Source: Vibrio fortis
Lineage (GTDB): Bacteria > Pseudomonadota > Gammaproteobacteria > Enterobacterales > Vibrionaceae
Reading direction: 5' to 3'
Length of the DNA stretch: 64,000 nt
Assembly: GCF_024347475.1 (NCBI RefSeq)
Contig: NZ_AP025487.1
Coordinates: forward strand, 558,001 to 622,000
Shown here in pieces: positions 8,304 through 17,141 of this stretch. Positions within the stretch are counted from its first letter, which is position 1. Each line of letters starts with the position of its first letter. The position numbers and the translations under genes are program-made. A model generated the notes under the pieces. The model saw only the letters and a program-made list of their open reading frames with translations, made no database searches and was not told the DNA's origin.

Positions 8304-10553
8304 ATGCTCAGTCAACTAAGGGAAATAGTTGAACACGTATCTAGAGTTGAAGATGTCTCAACTGCATTGGATATTTTAGTTAAAGAGACGTGCAGCGCGA
8401 TGCAGACTGAGTGCTGCACTGTGTACTTAGCCAATAATGATATGCAGCGCCTTGAGTTGATGGCAACTCAAGGCCTCATTTTTGAAGGGAATAGCATTCA
8501 TATAGGGTTTAACGAGGGCTTAGTGGGCTTAGTTAAACGCAGTGCTGAACCTATTAACCTAGCGCAAGCTTCTGCGCATCCCGCCTATAAGTTTTTCCCT
8601 GAACTTGGGGAAGACATTTATCACTCTTTTCTAGGTACTCCTATTATTCACCGCAAGCAAGTGCTTGGGGTATTGGTCATTCAGCAAAAATCACCTCGCT
8701 TATTTAGCGAGATGGAAGAGTCGTTTCTCGTTACTTTGTCTGCACAGTTAGCGGTGATCGTCGCCCATGCTCAAACGCAAGGGTTGTGGCTGCTAGAGCA
8801 TCAAGACCAACCGTCAACCAAAGGTATCGCAGCCTCATCGGGGGTTGCTATTGGTGAGCTGTGGTGGGACAACACTCAACCTGAACTAACAGATGTTTAT
8901 CCTGCTTCTACGCTTGATATAGAACGCGAGCATGAGCTGTTAGCCGTTGCTGTTGAGAATGCACTGAATGATTTCAAGCGCATGCGTAAGCGTTTGGACA
9001 GCGATATCAACAAAGACGCTCTGGCAATCTTCGATCTATTTACTCACCTTTTAAATGATCCAATGCTGCGCAAAGATCTTAAGGCGCAGGTGCAAAAAGG
9101 GGACAAAGCAGACTGGGCGCTGAGACAAGTGGTGGAGAGCTACTCGAACCGTTTCGCTCGGATGTCTGACGTGTATCTGCGCGAAAGAGCGCAAGATATT
9201 CGAGAGCTTGGACAACGACTGCTCTATTTCCTACACAATTCAGAACAAGAACAGCGCTCTCTTGAGAAGCCTATCGTATTAGTAGTTCGTGAGTTGACTG
9301 CCTCTGTCTTGGCTTCGATCCCGAAAGAGAAACTACTGGCAGTGATTTCGCTGGAAGGTGCAGCTAACTCTCACGCTGCAATTTTGTCACGCGCGCTAGG
9401 TATTCCATCGGTGATGGGGGTGACCCTTAATCTTGCTAATGTGAATGGCAAGCAGGTGATTGTCGATGGATACAGTGGCGAGATCTTCATTGAGCCTACC
9501 CAGAATCTACTGAAAGAGTATCGAGAGCTGATTCTTGAAGAGACCGAACTCTCTTCAATGGTGAATCGTGATATCCACCTACCGGCCAAAACGCAAGATG
9601 ATCATCAAGTTGAGATTCTACTTAATGCGGGTTTGAGTGCCGATACCAATATCGCGCTTAATCAAGGGGTAGATGGTGTTGGCCTTTACCGAACCGAGAT
9701 CTCTTTCTTGCTGCAACAACGTTTCCCTTCAGAAGATGAACAAGTTAAGCAGTATCAATCTGTTCTTGAGAGTTATCCTGACAAGCAAGTGGTCATGCGT
9801 ACTCTGGATATCGGTGGTGACAAGGCTCTGCCTTACTTTCCGATTGAAGAGGACAATCCATTCTTGGGCTGGCGCGGTATTCGATTCACGCTCGATCACC
9901 CAGATATCTTCATTATTCAGCTTCGAGCCATGCTGAGAGCCAGTTGTGGCAGTCAGAACCTCAGTATCCTTCTACCTATGATCTCTGGTGCTCGTGAGCT
10001 TGATGATGCCTTGCAGCTCATCGAACAAGCTTACGAAGAGGTGCATGAACTTGATGACCGTGTTCGTATGCCACGTATCGGGATCATGCTTGAAGTACCT
10101 TCAATGCTCTACTTGTTGCCATTGATCGCCGACCGTGTCGACTTCGTGTCTGTCGGTACCAATGACCTGACTCAATATTTATTGGCGGTTGACCGGAACA
10201 ATTCTCGCGTCTCTGATGTCTATGAATCCATGCACCCTGCAGTGATCATGGCGCTTAAGCAGATCCACGATACTTGTAAGCAGTATCAGCTGCCGGTGTG
10301 TATTTGTGGTGAGCTAGCGGGTGATCCGATGGGGGCGCTGTTATTGATTGGTCTTGGATACCAAACTTTGAGTATGAACACCTCAAACGTGGCAAGAACC
10401 AAATACTTGATACGTCAGTCCTCATTGAGTGATTTGCAAGATTTAGCAAATAATGCACTTGTACAACCGTATGGCAGTGACATCTATAGTATGATGCTGT
10501 CCTATTTCGAACAGCGTGAATTTACCGGCTTTATCAGAGCGGGCAAAAAATAG
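8304..10553 (+). CDS. ptsP: PtsP, enzyme I of the nitrogen phosphotransferase system
   Basis: EI-Ntr takes phosphate from phosphoenolpyruvate and passes it to NPr (PtsO) and then PtsN, a regulatory chain sensing nitrogen status. The 749 residues show an N-terminal GAF domain (about 1-165), then the enzyme I domains: the phosphohistidine motif GAANSHAAILSRALGIPSVM with H357, and a C-terminal PEP-binding barrel with GVGLYRTEISFL, GWRGIRFTL, SVGTNDLTQY and VCICGELAGDP. ATG 8304 follows the rppH stop by two bases, the rppH-ptsP pairing known in enterobacteria. The TauE/SafE-family gene follows after eight bases. Confidence 0.96.
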   Translation: MLSQLREIVEHVSRVEDVSTALDILVKETCSAMQTECCTVYLANNDMQRLELMATQGLIFEGNSIHIGFNEGLVGLVKRSAEPINLAQASAHPAYKFFPELGEDIYHSFLGTPIIHRKQVLGVLVIQQKSPRLFSEMEESFLVTLSAQLAVIVAHAQTQGLWLLEHQDQPSTKGIAASSGVAIGELWWDNTQPELTDVYPASTLDIEREHELLAVAVENALNDFKRMRKRLDSDINKDALAIFDLFTHLLNDPMLRKDLKAQVQKGDKADWALRQVVESYSNRFARMSDVYLRERAQDIRELGQRLLYFLHNSEQEQRSLEKPIVLVVRELTASVLASIPKEKLLAVISLEGAANSHAAILSRALGIPSVMGVTLNLANVNGKQVIVDGYSGEIFIEPTQNLLKEYRELILEETELSSMVNRDIHLPAKTQDDHQVEILLNAGLSADTNIALNQGVDGVGLYRTEISFLLQQRFPSEDEQVKQYQSVLESYPDKQVVMRTLDIGGDKALPYFPIEEDNPFLGWRGIRFTLDHPDIFIIQLRAMLRASCGSQNLSILLPMISGARELDDALQLIEQAYEEVHELDDRVRMPRIGIMLEVPSMLYLLPLIADRVDFVSVGTNDLTQYLLAVDRNNSRVSDVYESMHPAVIMALKQIHDTCKQYQLPVCICGELAGDPMGALLLIGLGYQTLSMNTSNVARTKYLIRQSSLSDLQDLANNALVQPYGSDIYSMMLSYFEQREFTGFIRAGKK

Positions 10554-10561
10554 GATTAAAC

Positions 10562-11353
10562 GTGTCATACGAACTCATTAGTTTGCTAGCGAGCCTCGGC
10601 GCCGTCGTTGGTGTATTGGCTGGCTTATTGGGCATTGGCGGTGGCTTATTGGTGGTCCCTGCATTGTTGTTCTTATTGCCTAAAGCAGGTATTGCACAAG
10701 AGTTTGCGATGCAAATGGCACTAGCAACCTCGTTGTCGACTATCATCGTGACTTCTGGATCTTCGGCGTTGAACCACTTAAAGCTAGGTAATGTCGAGAT
10801 GTTCGTCGTGAAATGGTTGATGCCAGGCGTGGTTGTTGGAGGCTTTATGGGCTCTTTTATTGCCGATTCTATTCCGTCTCAATATCTACCTAAAGTCTTT
10901 GGCATTATCGTGTTGTTATTGGCTCTACAAATGTTGCTGTCGATACGTTCGCGTAGTCAGAAGACCATGCCAACACCTGCAAAAACGGTAGCGTGTGGTG
11001 GTGGTATTGGTGTGATCTCCAGTTTGGCTGGGATTGGTGGCGGTTCATTGTCTGTGCCTTTCCTGAATCACCATGGCGTAGAGATGCGCAAGGCGGTCGG
11101 CTCTTCGTCGGTCTGTGGTTGTGTGATTGCTATTTCCGGTATGATGGGTTTTATTTGGCACGGTTCGTCGGTTGAATCCCTGCCTGCGTACAGCTTAGGT
11201 TATGTTTATGTGCCTGCGCTGGTGGCTATCTCTTGTACTTCGGTGTTAACCACTCGCATTGGTGCTAAGTTAGCGACACAACTGCCAACACCAGTGTTAA
11301 AGAAAGTGTTCGCCGTCTTTTTAATGTTTATAGCTGCAACCATGCTGCTGTAG
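10562..11353 (+). CDS. TauE/SafE (DUF81) family membrane transporter
   Basis: The 263-residue protein has about eight hydrophobic segments and two related glycine-rich motifs, LAGLLGIGGGLLVVPALLF near residue 20 and LAGIGGGSLSVPFL near residue 155, the internal repeat typical of TauE/SafE proteins. The family exports sulfite or sulfonate-derived anions, but the substrate here cannot be told. The start is GTG 10562 with AGGA upstream in the end of ptsP. The position between ptsP and lgt is the same as in other gammaproteobacteria that carry this operon. Confidence 0.9.
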   Translation: MSYELISLLASLGAVVGVLAGLLGIGGGLLVVPALLFLLPKAGIAQEFAMQMALATSLSTIIVTSGSSALNHLKLGNVEMFVVKWLMPGVVVGGFMGSFIADSIPSQYLPKVFGIIVLLLALQMLLSIRSRSQKTMPTPAKTVACGGGIGVISSLAGIGGGSLSVPFLNHHGVEMRKAVGSSSVCGCVIAISGMMGFIWHGSSVESLPAYSLGYVYVPALVAISCTSVLTTRIGAKLATQLPTPVLKKVFAVFLMFIAATMLL

Positions 11354-11406
11354 TGTATTCCTCTTAGCCGTTGGCTAATTCTTTTATATTAGATAGAGAG
11401 CTAAAT

Positions 11407-12228
11407 ATGTCTCAGGGTTTTATCGAATTCCCAAATATCGATCCTGTTCTGATTGAACTAGGGCCTATTTCTGTTCGTTGGTATGGCTTGATGTACCTTG
11501 TCGGTTTTGTCTTTGCGATGTGGCTGGCTAATCGTCGTGCAGACCAACCAAACAGCGGCTGGACTCGTGAGCAAGTCTCAGATTTATTGTTTGCCGGTTT
11601 CCTGGGTGTGGTTGTTGGTGGCCGTGTTGGTTATGTACTGTTCTACAACTTCGATCTTTTCTTAGCCGATCCTCTGTATCTCTTTAAAGTGTGGACGGGT
11701 GGAATGTCATTCCACGGTGGTCTGCTAGGTGTTATTACAGCGATGTTCTGGTATGCGAAAAAGAACGGTCGAACCTTCTTTGGCGTAGCTGACATGATCG
11801 CACCACTAGTGCCATTTGGTTTAGGTATGGGGCGTCTAGGTAATTTCATGAACAGCGAATTGTGGGGCCGAGTGACCGATGTGCCATGGGCGGTAGTATT
11901 CCCGAATGGCGGCCCTCTGCCACGTCACCCGTCTCAACTGTATGAGATGGCGCTTGAAGGTATTGTGCTGTTCTTCATCTTGAACTGGTTTATTAAGAAA
12001 CCTCGTCCATTGGGTTCTGTATCTGGTTTGTTCCTGGCGGGTTACGGAAGCTTCCGTTTCCTAGTAGAATACGTGCGCGAACCTGATGCTCACCTAGGTC
12101 TGTTTGGTGGATTCATTTCAATGGGTCAAATCCTATCTCTGCCTATGGTTATCATCGGTGTTCTTATGGTGGTTTGGGCTTACAAGCGCGGTCACTACAA
12201 AGATGAAGTCCCACAACAAACGAAGTAA
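11407..12228 (+). CDS. lgt: Prolipoprotein diacylglyceryl transferase Lgt
   Basis: Lgt transfers diacylglyceryl from phosphatidylglycerol to the lipobox cysteine of prolipoproteins in the inner membrane. I choose ATG 11407 ([10 protein letters not shown]), which has AGAGAG upstream and matches family N termini; the frame extends to a TTG at 11371 without support. The 273 residues contain seven hydrophobic segments, the HGGLLG motif (H103-G104), the signature [16 protein letters not shown] with the essential R143, and HPSQLYE. thyA follows after nine bases, as in E. coli. Confidence 0.96.
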   Translation: MSQGFIEFPNIDPVLIELGPISVRWYGLMYLVGFVFAMWLANRRADQPNSGWTREQVSDLLFAGFLGVVVGGRVGYVLFYNFDLFLADPLYLFKVWTGGMSFHGGLLGVITAMFWYAKKNGRTFFGVADMIAPLVPFGLGMGRLGNFMNSELWGRVTDVPWAVVFPNGGPLPRHPSQLYEMALEGIVLFFILNWFIKKPRPLGSVSGLFLAGYGSFRFLVEYVREPDAHLGLFGGFISMGQILSLPMVIIGVLMVVWAYKRGHYKDEVPQQTK

Positions 12229-12237
12229 GGAATTGGT

Positions 12238-13089
12238 GTGAAGCAGTATTTAGAACTCTGTCAGCGAATCGTTGATGAAGGCACGTGGATTGAAAACGAG
12301 CGTACAGGCAAACGTTGCCTAACGGTGATCAATGCAGACCTTACCTACGATGTTGGCAACAACCAATTCCCACTAGTTACGACGCGCAAGAGCTTCTGGA
12401 AAGCAGCAGTCGCTGAGCTACTCGGTTACATTCGTGGCTACGACAACGCTGAAGATTTCCGTAAGTTGGGTACCAAAACATGGGATGCAAATGCGAACCT
12501 AAATGAAGCATGGCTGAACAATCCTCATCGTAAAGGTGAAGATGACATGGGCCGTGTTTATGGTGTTCAAGGGCGTGCATGGGCAAAGCCGGATGGCGGC
12601 CACATTGATCAGCTAAAGAAGATTGTTGATGACTTAAAACGCGGTGTTGATGATCGCGGTGAGATCTTAAACTTCTACAACCCAGGTGAATTTCACATGG
12701 GGTGCCTACGTCCGTGCATGTACAGTCACCACTTCTCTCTACTGGGCGATACTCTGTACCTGAACAGCACTCAGCGCTCTTGTGATGTCCCGCTAGGCCT
12801 TAACTTCAATATGGTTCAGGTTTACGTATTCCTAGCGATTATGGCGCAAATCACAGGCAAGAAGCCGGGTGTTGCTTACCATAAGCTCGTGAATGCACAT
12901 ATCTACGAAGACCAACTGGCACCAATGCGCGACATCCAGTTGAAGCGTGAGCCTTTAGCGCCTGCAACCTTCCACATTAACCCAGAGATTAAGTCTCTAG
13001 AAGACTTGGAGACATGGGTAACACTGGATGACTTCTGGGTAGAAGGCTACGAGTGCCACGAAGCGATTAAATACCCATTCTCGGTATAA
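12238..13089 (+). CDS. thyA: Thymidylate synthase ThyA
   Basis: Makes dTMP from dUMP with methylene-tetrahydrofolate. The 283-residue form is slightly longer than E. coli ThyA (264) and matches the Vibrio type. The catalytic cysteine is C160 in [10 protein letters not shown], followed by [20 protein letters not shown] (dUMP binding) and [12 protein letters not shown]. The start is GTG 12238; TAAGGAAT overlapping the end of lgt is the ribosome binding site. The rppH-ptsP-tauE family-lgt-thyA run is tightly spaced and ends at the terminator downstream. Confidence 0.97.
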   Translation: MKQYLELCQRIVDEGTWIENERTGKRCLTVINADLTYDVGNNQFPLVTTRKSFWKAAVAELLGYIRGYDNAEDFRKLGTKTWDANANLNEAWLNNPHRKGEDDMGRVYGVQGRAWAKPDGGHIDQLKKIVDDLKRGVDDRGEILNFYNPGEFHMGCLRPCMYSHHFSLLGDTLYLNSTQRSCDVPLGLNFNMVQVYVFLAIMAQITGKKPGVAYHKLVNAHIYEDQLAPMRDIQLKREPLAPATFHINPEIKSLEDLETWVTLDDFWVEGYECHEAIKYPFSV

Positions 13090-13110
13090 CACGCTCACAA
13101 ACTGATTTGA

Positions 13111-13136
13111 AAGGCTGCCATGGTGCAGCCTTTTTT
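13111..13136 (+). terminator. Rho-independent terminator after thyA
   Basis: Stem AAGGCTGC / GCAGCCTT with loop CATGGT, then TTTTTT. It ends the rppH-thyA run. Confidence 0.9.
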
Positions 13137-13162
13137 GTATCTGAAGAGTAGTAATTAGATTC

Positions 13163-13289
13163 GAGTAAGCGAGATGCGGGATTCGAGATACGAAGAGCGT
13201 GCTTAATCAGATAGATACGTTAGCGACTAAAAACGATAACCACAGTTCGTGCTTTTCGCTACTCGTTTACCCGTATCTCGAATCTGCTT
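13163..13289. repeat. Intergenic repeat, copy 1 (about 125 bp)
   Basis: Runs from GAGTAAGCGAGATGCGGG to CCCGTATCTCGAATCTGCTT. A near-identical copy lies at 13408-13530; the shared core includes AAGAGCGTGCTTAATCAG, GATACGTTAG, GACTAAAAACGATAAC and CAGTTCGTGCT. The two ends are imperfect inverted repeats of each other (GATTCGAGATACGAAGAGC against the tail CGCTACTCG...CGAATC). It has no coding potential and looks like a small non-autonomous intergenic element. Confidence 0.75.
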
Positions 13290-13293
13290 TAAC

Positions 13294-13395
13294 CCGTCAT
13301 TCCCTAGACTGACGAAGGAAGGAGTAGGGAACCTCTTTCGTTGTGCGTCTGCAAGATTCCCTATCACGCTCGTCCCTCGCTGTAGGGAATGACGG
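13294..13395. repeat. 102-bp palindromic MITE-like element with 13-bp inverted ends
   Basis: The ends are exact inverted repeats: CCGTCATTCCCTA (13294-13306) and TAGGGAATGACGG (13383-13395). Inside are further copies of the same word (TAGGGAA 13325-13331, ATTCCCTA 13356-13363), so the RNA or single strand could fold into one long or two shorter hairpins. It sits between the two copies of the 125-bp repeat. I recognise this style of element as common in Vibrio intergenic regions, but I cannot name it. Confidence 0.75.
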
Positions 13396-13407
13396 AGTTT
13401 TAGATAA

Positions 13408-13530
13408 GAGTAAACGGGATTCGAGATGCGAAGAGCGTGCTTAATCAGAGAGATACGTTAGAGACTAAAAACGATAACTACAGTTCGTGCTGTTCGTTAC
13501 TCGTTTACCCGTACCCCGAATCTGCTTTTT
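13408..13530. repeat. Intergenic repeat, copy 2
   Basis: Second copy of the element at 13163-13289, same orientation, with about ten scattered differences and a short deletion at its left end (GAGTAAACGGGATTCGAGATG). The two copies flank the 102-bp palindromic element. Confidence 0.75.
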
Positions 13531-13610
13531 GCTCTTCGCTACTCGCTTACTCGTATCCCGAATCTGCTTTTTGTTCTTCGCCACTCGTTTACTCGAATCT
13601 CTCATCTGCT
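13489..13610. repeat. Three tandem units of about 42 bp
   Basis: The right end of repeat copy 2 continues as tandem degenerate copies of a unit reading roughly CTCTTCGCTACTCG then CTTACTCGTATCCCGAATCTG, with a 42-bp period (GAATCTGCTTTTTG at 13518 and again at 13560). The last unit is the most diverged. An open frame across it (13437-13676) is only the repeat read in frame. Confidence 0.7.
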
Positions 13611-13650
13611 ATTAAAAAAGAAAAAGCCCGCAACTTTCGTTGCGGGCTTT
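13606..13650 (-). terminator. Terminator of nptA
   Basis: On the minus strand, stem AGCCCGCAAC / GTTGCGGGCT (13625-13634 and 13639-13648) with a four-base loop, followed by TTTTCTTTTTT. It ends the nptA transcript. Confidence 0.9.
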
Positions 13651-13672
13651 GGTTATGCGATGGACTTTTTGC

Positions 13673-14818
13673 TTAAGCAGTTAGCGCTAGGATAGAACCT
13701 GGTAGCACTAGGAAGATAGCGATTAGGTAACCAGCTACTACTGCTTTGTTCTTCACAGCCATGTCTGAAATCATGTCTGCTGCTTTAACTGGTAATTCAC
13801 GTAGGAACGGAATACCAAAGATGAATACTGTTGCCATGATGTTGAACACTAGGTGTACAAGAGCGATTTGCAGAGCGAATACTGCGAACTCACCTGATAC
13901 CGCTGTTGCTGCTAGTAGCGCTGTAATACATGTACCGATGTTTGCACCTAGAGTGAACGGGTAAACGTCGCGTACTTTAAGAACACCTGAGCCTACTAGT
14001 GGAACCATCAAGCTTGTTGTCGTAGAAGATGACTGAACAAGGATAGTAACGATAGAGCCAGAAGCGATACCGTGAAGTGGACCACGACCGATAGCGTTCT
14101 TTAGAATTTCACGAGCGCGGCCTACCATTAGGCTCTTCATTAGTTTACCCATCACTGTGATAGCAACGAAGATAGTTGCGATACCAAGAACGATAAGTAG
14201 TACACCACCTACTGTGTCACCGAATGTAGATAGTGGCTCTTTGATTGCACTTACTACAGGCTTAGTGATTGGTTTGATGAAGTTCAGGCCTTTCATGCTC
14301 ATGTCGCCAGTTGCAAGCATTGGCGATACCAACCAGTGAGAGACTTTCTCAAGAATACCAAACATCATCTCTAGCGGTAGGAAGATCATTACAGCCAGTA
14401 GGTTGAAGAAGTCGTGAATCGTTGCACTTGCAAACGCACGTTTAAACTCATCTTTACAACGAACGTGGCCAAGACTTACAAGTGTATTGGTTACGGTTGT
14501 ACCGATGTTTGCACCCATGATCATAGGGATAGCAACTTCAACAGGTAAACCACCCGCAACTAAGCCAACGATAATAGATGTCACGGTGCTTGATGATTGG
14601 ATAAGTGCTGTTGCAACTAAGCCGATCATTAAGCCTGCAACTGGGTGTGAAGCAAATTCAAAAAGAACCTTTGCTTGTTCGCCTGTTGCCCATTTAAAGC
14701 CAGTACCTACCATTGATACAGAAAGAAGTAGTAGGTAAAGCATGAATGCCAAGTTAGCCCAGCGTAGCCAGCGAGTAGTGCTCGAGATTGGCGCTGCTGC
14801 AGTAGTAGCTTGGTTCAT
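13673..14818 (-). CDS. nptA: Na/phosphate symporter NptA
   Basis: A type II sodium-phosphate cotransporter in the inner membrane. The 381 residues contain the two inverted Na_Pi_cotrans repeats, each with a QSSS motif (LIQSSSTVTSIIVG near residue 70 and LVQSSSTTTSLMVPLVG near residue 260) and ANIGT motifs (GANIGTTVTNTL, GANIGTCITALL), plus about eight or nine membrane segments. It corresponds to V. cholerae VC0676. ATG is at 14816-14818 (complement), with GGAGATAAC upstream. It is divergent from nhaR; possible Pho-box-like half-sites lie in the shared upstream region. Confidence 0.93.
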   Translation of the reverse strand: MNQATTAAAPISSTTRWLRWANLAFMLYLLLLSVSMVGTGFKWATGEQAKVLFEFASHPVAGLMIGLVATALIQSSSTVTSIIVGLVAGGLPVEVAIPMIMGANIGTTVTNTLVSLGHVRCKDEFKRAFASATIHDFFNLLAVMIFLPLEMMFGILEKVSHWLVSPMLATGDMSMKGLNFIKPITKPVVSAIKEPLSTFGDTVGGVLLIVLGIATIFVAITVMGKLMKSLMVGRAREILKNAIGRGPLHGIASGSIVTILVQSSSTTTSLMVPLVGSGVLKVRDVYPFTLGANIGTCITALLAATAVSGEFAVFALQIALVHLVFNIMATVFIFGIPFLRELPVKAADMISDMAVKNKAVVAGYLIAIFLVLPGSILALTA

Positions 14819-15206
14819 AATGTTATCTCCATGGACCGTTTAAGTCTGTGTTTGGTCTGTTAGTTAATCTGAGCGTGATGTTAGAGGGGAAATATTTCAG
14901 TAATATTACATTTTTATTGGTGCGGCTTTTTTTTGTGATGATTTGCTGTTTAAATATTTTGACAGCTGATTGTATCGATGTAAGTGATTGTATTTTAAGT
15001 AATTAATGGCATCTTGTTTATTGCGGGTATGATCAAGAAAATTGAAAAAAAATCGATTTTCTATCATTGAATATGACAGTGTGAATCTGAATGTTTCGGT
15101 AAATGTATTGGTTTTGATGTTTAACTTATACAAAAACCGAGGTTATTGAGGTGGGGTGTCATATTTGCTATAAAAGAATGTCATATAACTCTATACGGCT
15201 TGAATC
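14819..15206. promoter_or_regulatory. Divergent nptA-nhaR control region with PhoB-like half-sites
   Basis: The 388-base gap is AT-rich and I see no gene in it; the open frame at 14906-15133 on the minus strand looks like chance. TGTCATAT occurs twice on the plus strand (15157-15164 and 15179-15186), 22 bases apart, i.e. two Pho-box periods of 11. A further CTGTCATA reads on the minus strand toward nptA at 15072-15079. PhoB control of a phosphate transporter would make sense, but no complete box with adjacent 11-base repeats is present. Confidence 0.3.
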
Positions 15207-16097
15207 ATGTCGCATCTTAATTACAACCACCTCTATTATTTCTGGATGGTGTGCAAGCAAGGCTCAATCACGAAAGCGGCTGAAGCGCTATTTTTGACCC
15301 CTCAAACAGTAACGGGGCAAATTAAAGCTCTTGAAGAACGGATGGATGGCAAACTCACTAAACGCAATGGGCGAAGTGTAGAGCCAACAGAGCTCGGTCA
15401 ATTGGTATTTAAATACGCCGATCGCATGTTTGGTCTGAGCTATGAGATGCTTGATATCGTTAATTACAGCCAGCATTCCAATATTCTATTTGATGTCGGT
15501 GTGGCAGATGCGCTGTCAAAAAGGCTCGTTAGTAAGATCTTAATGTCTACTATTCCTGAAGATAACAGTATCCATTTGCGCTGTTTTGAATCGACTCACG
15601 AAATGCTGTTAGAACAGCTGTCGCAACATAAGCTCGATATGATTCTGTCGGATTGCCCTGTGGATTCAAGCCAAAGCCCGGGGTTATTCAGTAAGAAGTT
15701 AGGTGAGAGTGGTATGAGCTTCTTCTGTACTGGCAAAGTCGACAATGTCAGTTTCCCTGCGGTGCTAGAGCAAAGAAAGTTGTTAATACCCGGAAGCCGA
15801 ACCTCAATGGGGCGCAAGGTATTACAGTGGTTTGATAGGCAAGGTCTAAAACCAGACATTTTGGGTGAGTTCGATGATGCCGCATTAATGAAGGCTTTTG
15901 CTCGTTATCACCATGATGCGATCTTCCTGGCTCCGACTCTATACCTTTCAGAAGTAGAAGAAGATACATCATTACAGATGCTGGGCGGGATTGAGGAGCT
16001 AAAAGAAGAGTATTACGTTATTTTTGCTGAGAGGATGATCCAACATCCGGCAGTAAAAAATGTATGCGACGCAGATTTTAGTAATTTGTTCGAGTGA
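15207..16097 (+). CDS. nhaR: LysR-type regulator NhaR
   Basis: NhaR is a sodium-responsive activator of the Na/H antiporter gene nhaA. The 296-residue protein starts [20 protein letters not shown] with an N-terminal winged helix-turn-helix ([25 protein letters not shown], about residues 20-45) typical of NhaR, then a periplasmic-binding-protein-like effector domain. nhaA is not next to it in this window. The position between nptA and hlyU matches V. cholerae VC0677. Confidence 0.9.
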   Translation: MSHLNYNHLYYFWMVCKQGSITKAAEALFLTPQTVTGQIKALEERMDGKLTKRNGRSVEPTELGQLVFKYADRMFGLSYEMLDIVNYSQHSNILFDVGVADALSKRLVSKILMSTIPEDNSIHLRCFESTHEMLLEQLSQHKLDMILSDCPVDSSQSPGLFSKKLGESGMSFFCTGKVDNVSFPAVLEQRKLLIPGSRTSMGRKVLQWFDRQGLKPDILGEFDDAALMKAFARYHHDAIFLAPTLYLSEVEEDTSLQMLGGIEELKEEYYVIFAERMIQHPAVKNVCDADFSNLFE

Positions 16098-16201
16098 GTT
16101 AGTTTGTTAATGAATTGATATCGATTATCATAACTCTACAATATGCCGTAAGTAGTACTGATAGCCCGTAGTTGGCGTTGAAGGTAGTAGGGAGCCAAAC
16201 T

Positions 16202-16498
16202 ATGAACTTGCAAGAGATGGAGAAAAACTCGGCCCAAGCCGTTGTGTTGTTAAAAGCGATGGCTAATGAACGCCGTCTACAGATTTTGTGCTTGTTGCAT
16301 GGTACAGAGTTATCGGTAGGGGAGTTATGCAATAAGTTAGAGCTTAGCCAGTCGGCTTTGTCTCAACACTTAGCATGGTTAAGACGAGATGGTTTAGTTG
16401 AAACGCGTAAAGAAGCTCAAACGGTTTACTACACATTGAGTAGTGAAGAAGTGAAAGCAATGATTACGTTACTGCATGGTATTTACTGTAAGCAGTAG
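16202..16498 (+). CDS. hlyU: HlyU, ArsR-family virulence regulator
   Basis: HlyU activates haemolysin and RTX toxin genes in vibrios, mainly by displacing H-NS. The 98-residue winged-helix protein begins MNLQEMEKNSAQAVVLLKAM and contains the recognition region LSQSALSQHLAWLRRDGLV. Cysteines C30 and C96 correspond to the redox-sensitive C38 and C104 of V. cholerae HlyU (offset eight), and it lacks the ArsR metal-binding ELCVCD motif. I choose ATG 16202 because AGGGAG lies eight bases upstream; an upstream TTG at 16172 is open but unsupported. No toxin gene is nearby, as in V. cholerae (VC0678). Confidence 0.93.
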   Translation: MNLQEMEKNSAQAVVLLKAMANERRLQILCLLHGTELSVGELCNKLELSQSALSQHLAWLRRDGLVETRKEAQTVYYTLSSEEVKAMITLLHGIYCKQ

Positions 16499-16575
16499 TG
16501 TGTAGAGCGTAAGTTTCAGAGCACATGGATGTGTGTCATTACGCCAAATGAAGCCAAACGGCAAATCGCAGATAT

Positions 16576-16604
16576 AAAAAAACCGGCCAAGGCCGGTTTT
16601 TTTC
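16576..16604. terminator. Bidirectional terminator between hlyU and rpsT
   Basis: Thirteen-base perfect palindrome AAAAAAACCGGCC / GGCCGGTTTTTTT with two bases between, giving U-tails in both directions. It serves hlyU (plus) and rpsT (minus). Confidence 0.92.
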
Positions 16605-16629
16605 GTTTTGCTTTGAAATCAAGTATCTA

Positions 16630-16890
16630 TTAAAGAGCTTTGATTGCAGCAGCGAAACGAGACTTATGACGAGCAGCTTTATTCTTGTGAATAAGGCCTT
16701 TAGTCGCCATGCGGTCTAGAAGTGGTGTAACTTCTACGAAAGCAGCAGTTGCAGCTTCTTTATCGCCAGCTGCGATAGCTGCGATAGTTTTTTTCATGTA
16801 AGTGCGCATCATAGAACGACGGCTAGCGTTGTGCTGGCGACGTTTCTCAGCTTGGATAGCGCGCTTCTTAGCAGATTTACTGTTTGCCAA
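16630..16890 (-). CDS. rpsT: Ribosomal protein S20
   Basis: S20 binds 16S rRNA early in small-subunit assembly. The 86-residue basic protein reads [20 protein letters not shown] through [22 protein letters not shown]. The start is taken as TTG 16890 (complement), because the mature sequence begins ANSKSAKK and E. coli rpsT also uses UUG, which is part of its autoregulation; the open frame upstream of it is not conserved. It is divergent from murJ. Confidence 0.95.
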   Translation of the reverse strand: MANSKSAKKRAIQAEKRRQHNASRRSMMRTYMKKTIAAIAAGDKEAATAAFVEVTPLLDRMATKGLIHKNKAARHKSRFAAAIKAL

Positions 16891-17141
16891 GGGTCTAACT
16901 CCCAAAAACTTAGTTCGGTGACAATTTAAGGGCGAGGACTATCCCTCATTTGCGCTTAATTGTCAAATGATTTGTGCAAAAACCAATCGTAGCCAAACAA
17001 ATTTTGGAATGGAAAGGTTATCGCGGTTAAGATGGCGGGGATTCTAACAGCATTTTTAGACCAATGCTAATAAATATGCTTCTAACGATCGGATAGTATT
17101 TATCCTCGCTTAGAACTAATCAATCAGTGTCAGAGGTTTTT

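Noticed and set aside
13437-13676. 79-codon open frame with repeated YPESAF-like units
   Set aside because: It is the 42-bp intergenic tandem repeat read in frame, without a ribosome binding site, and it runs through the nptA terminator.
14906-15133. 75-codon minus-strand ORF between nptA and nhaR
   Set aside because: Lies in AT-rich divergent control DNA, has low-complexity Asn/Lys/Tyr-rich composition and no ribosome binding site.
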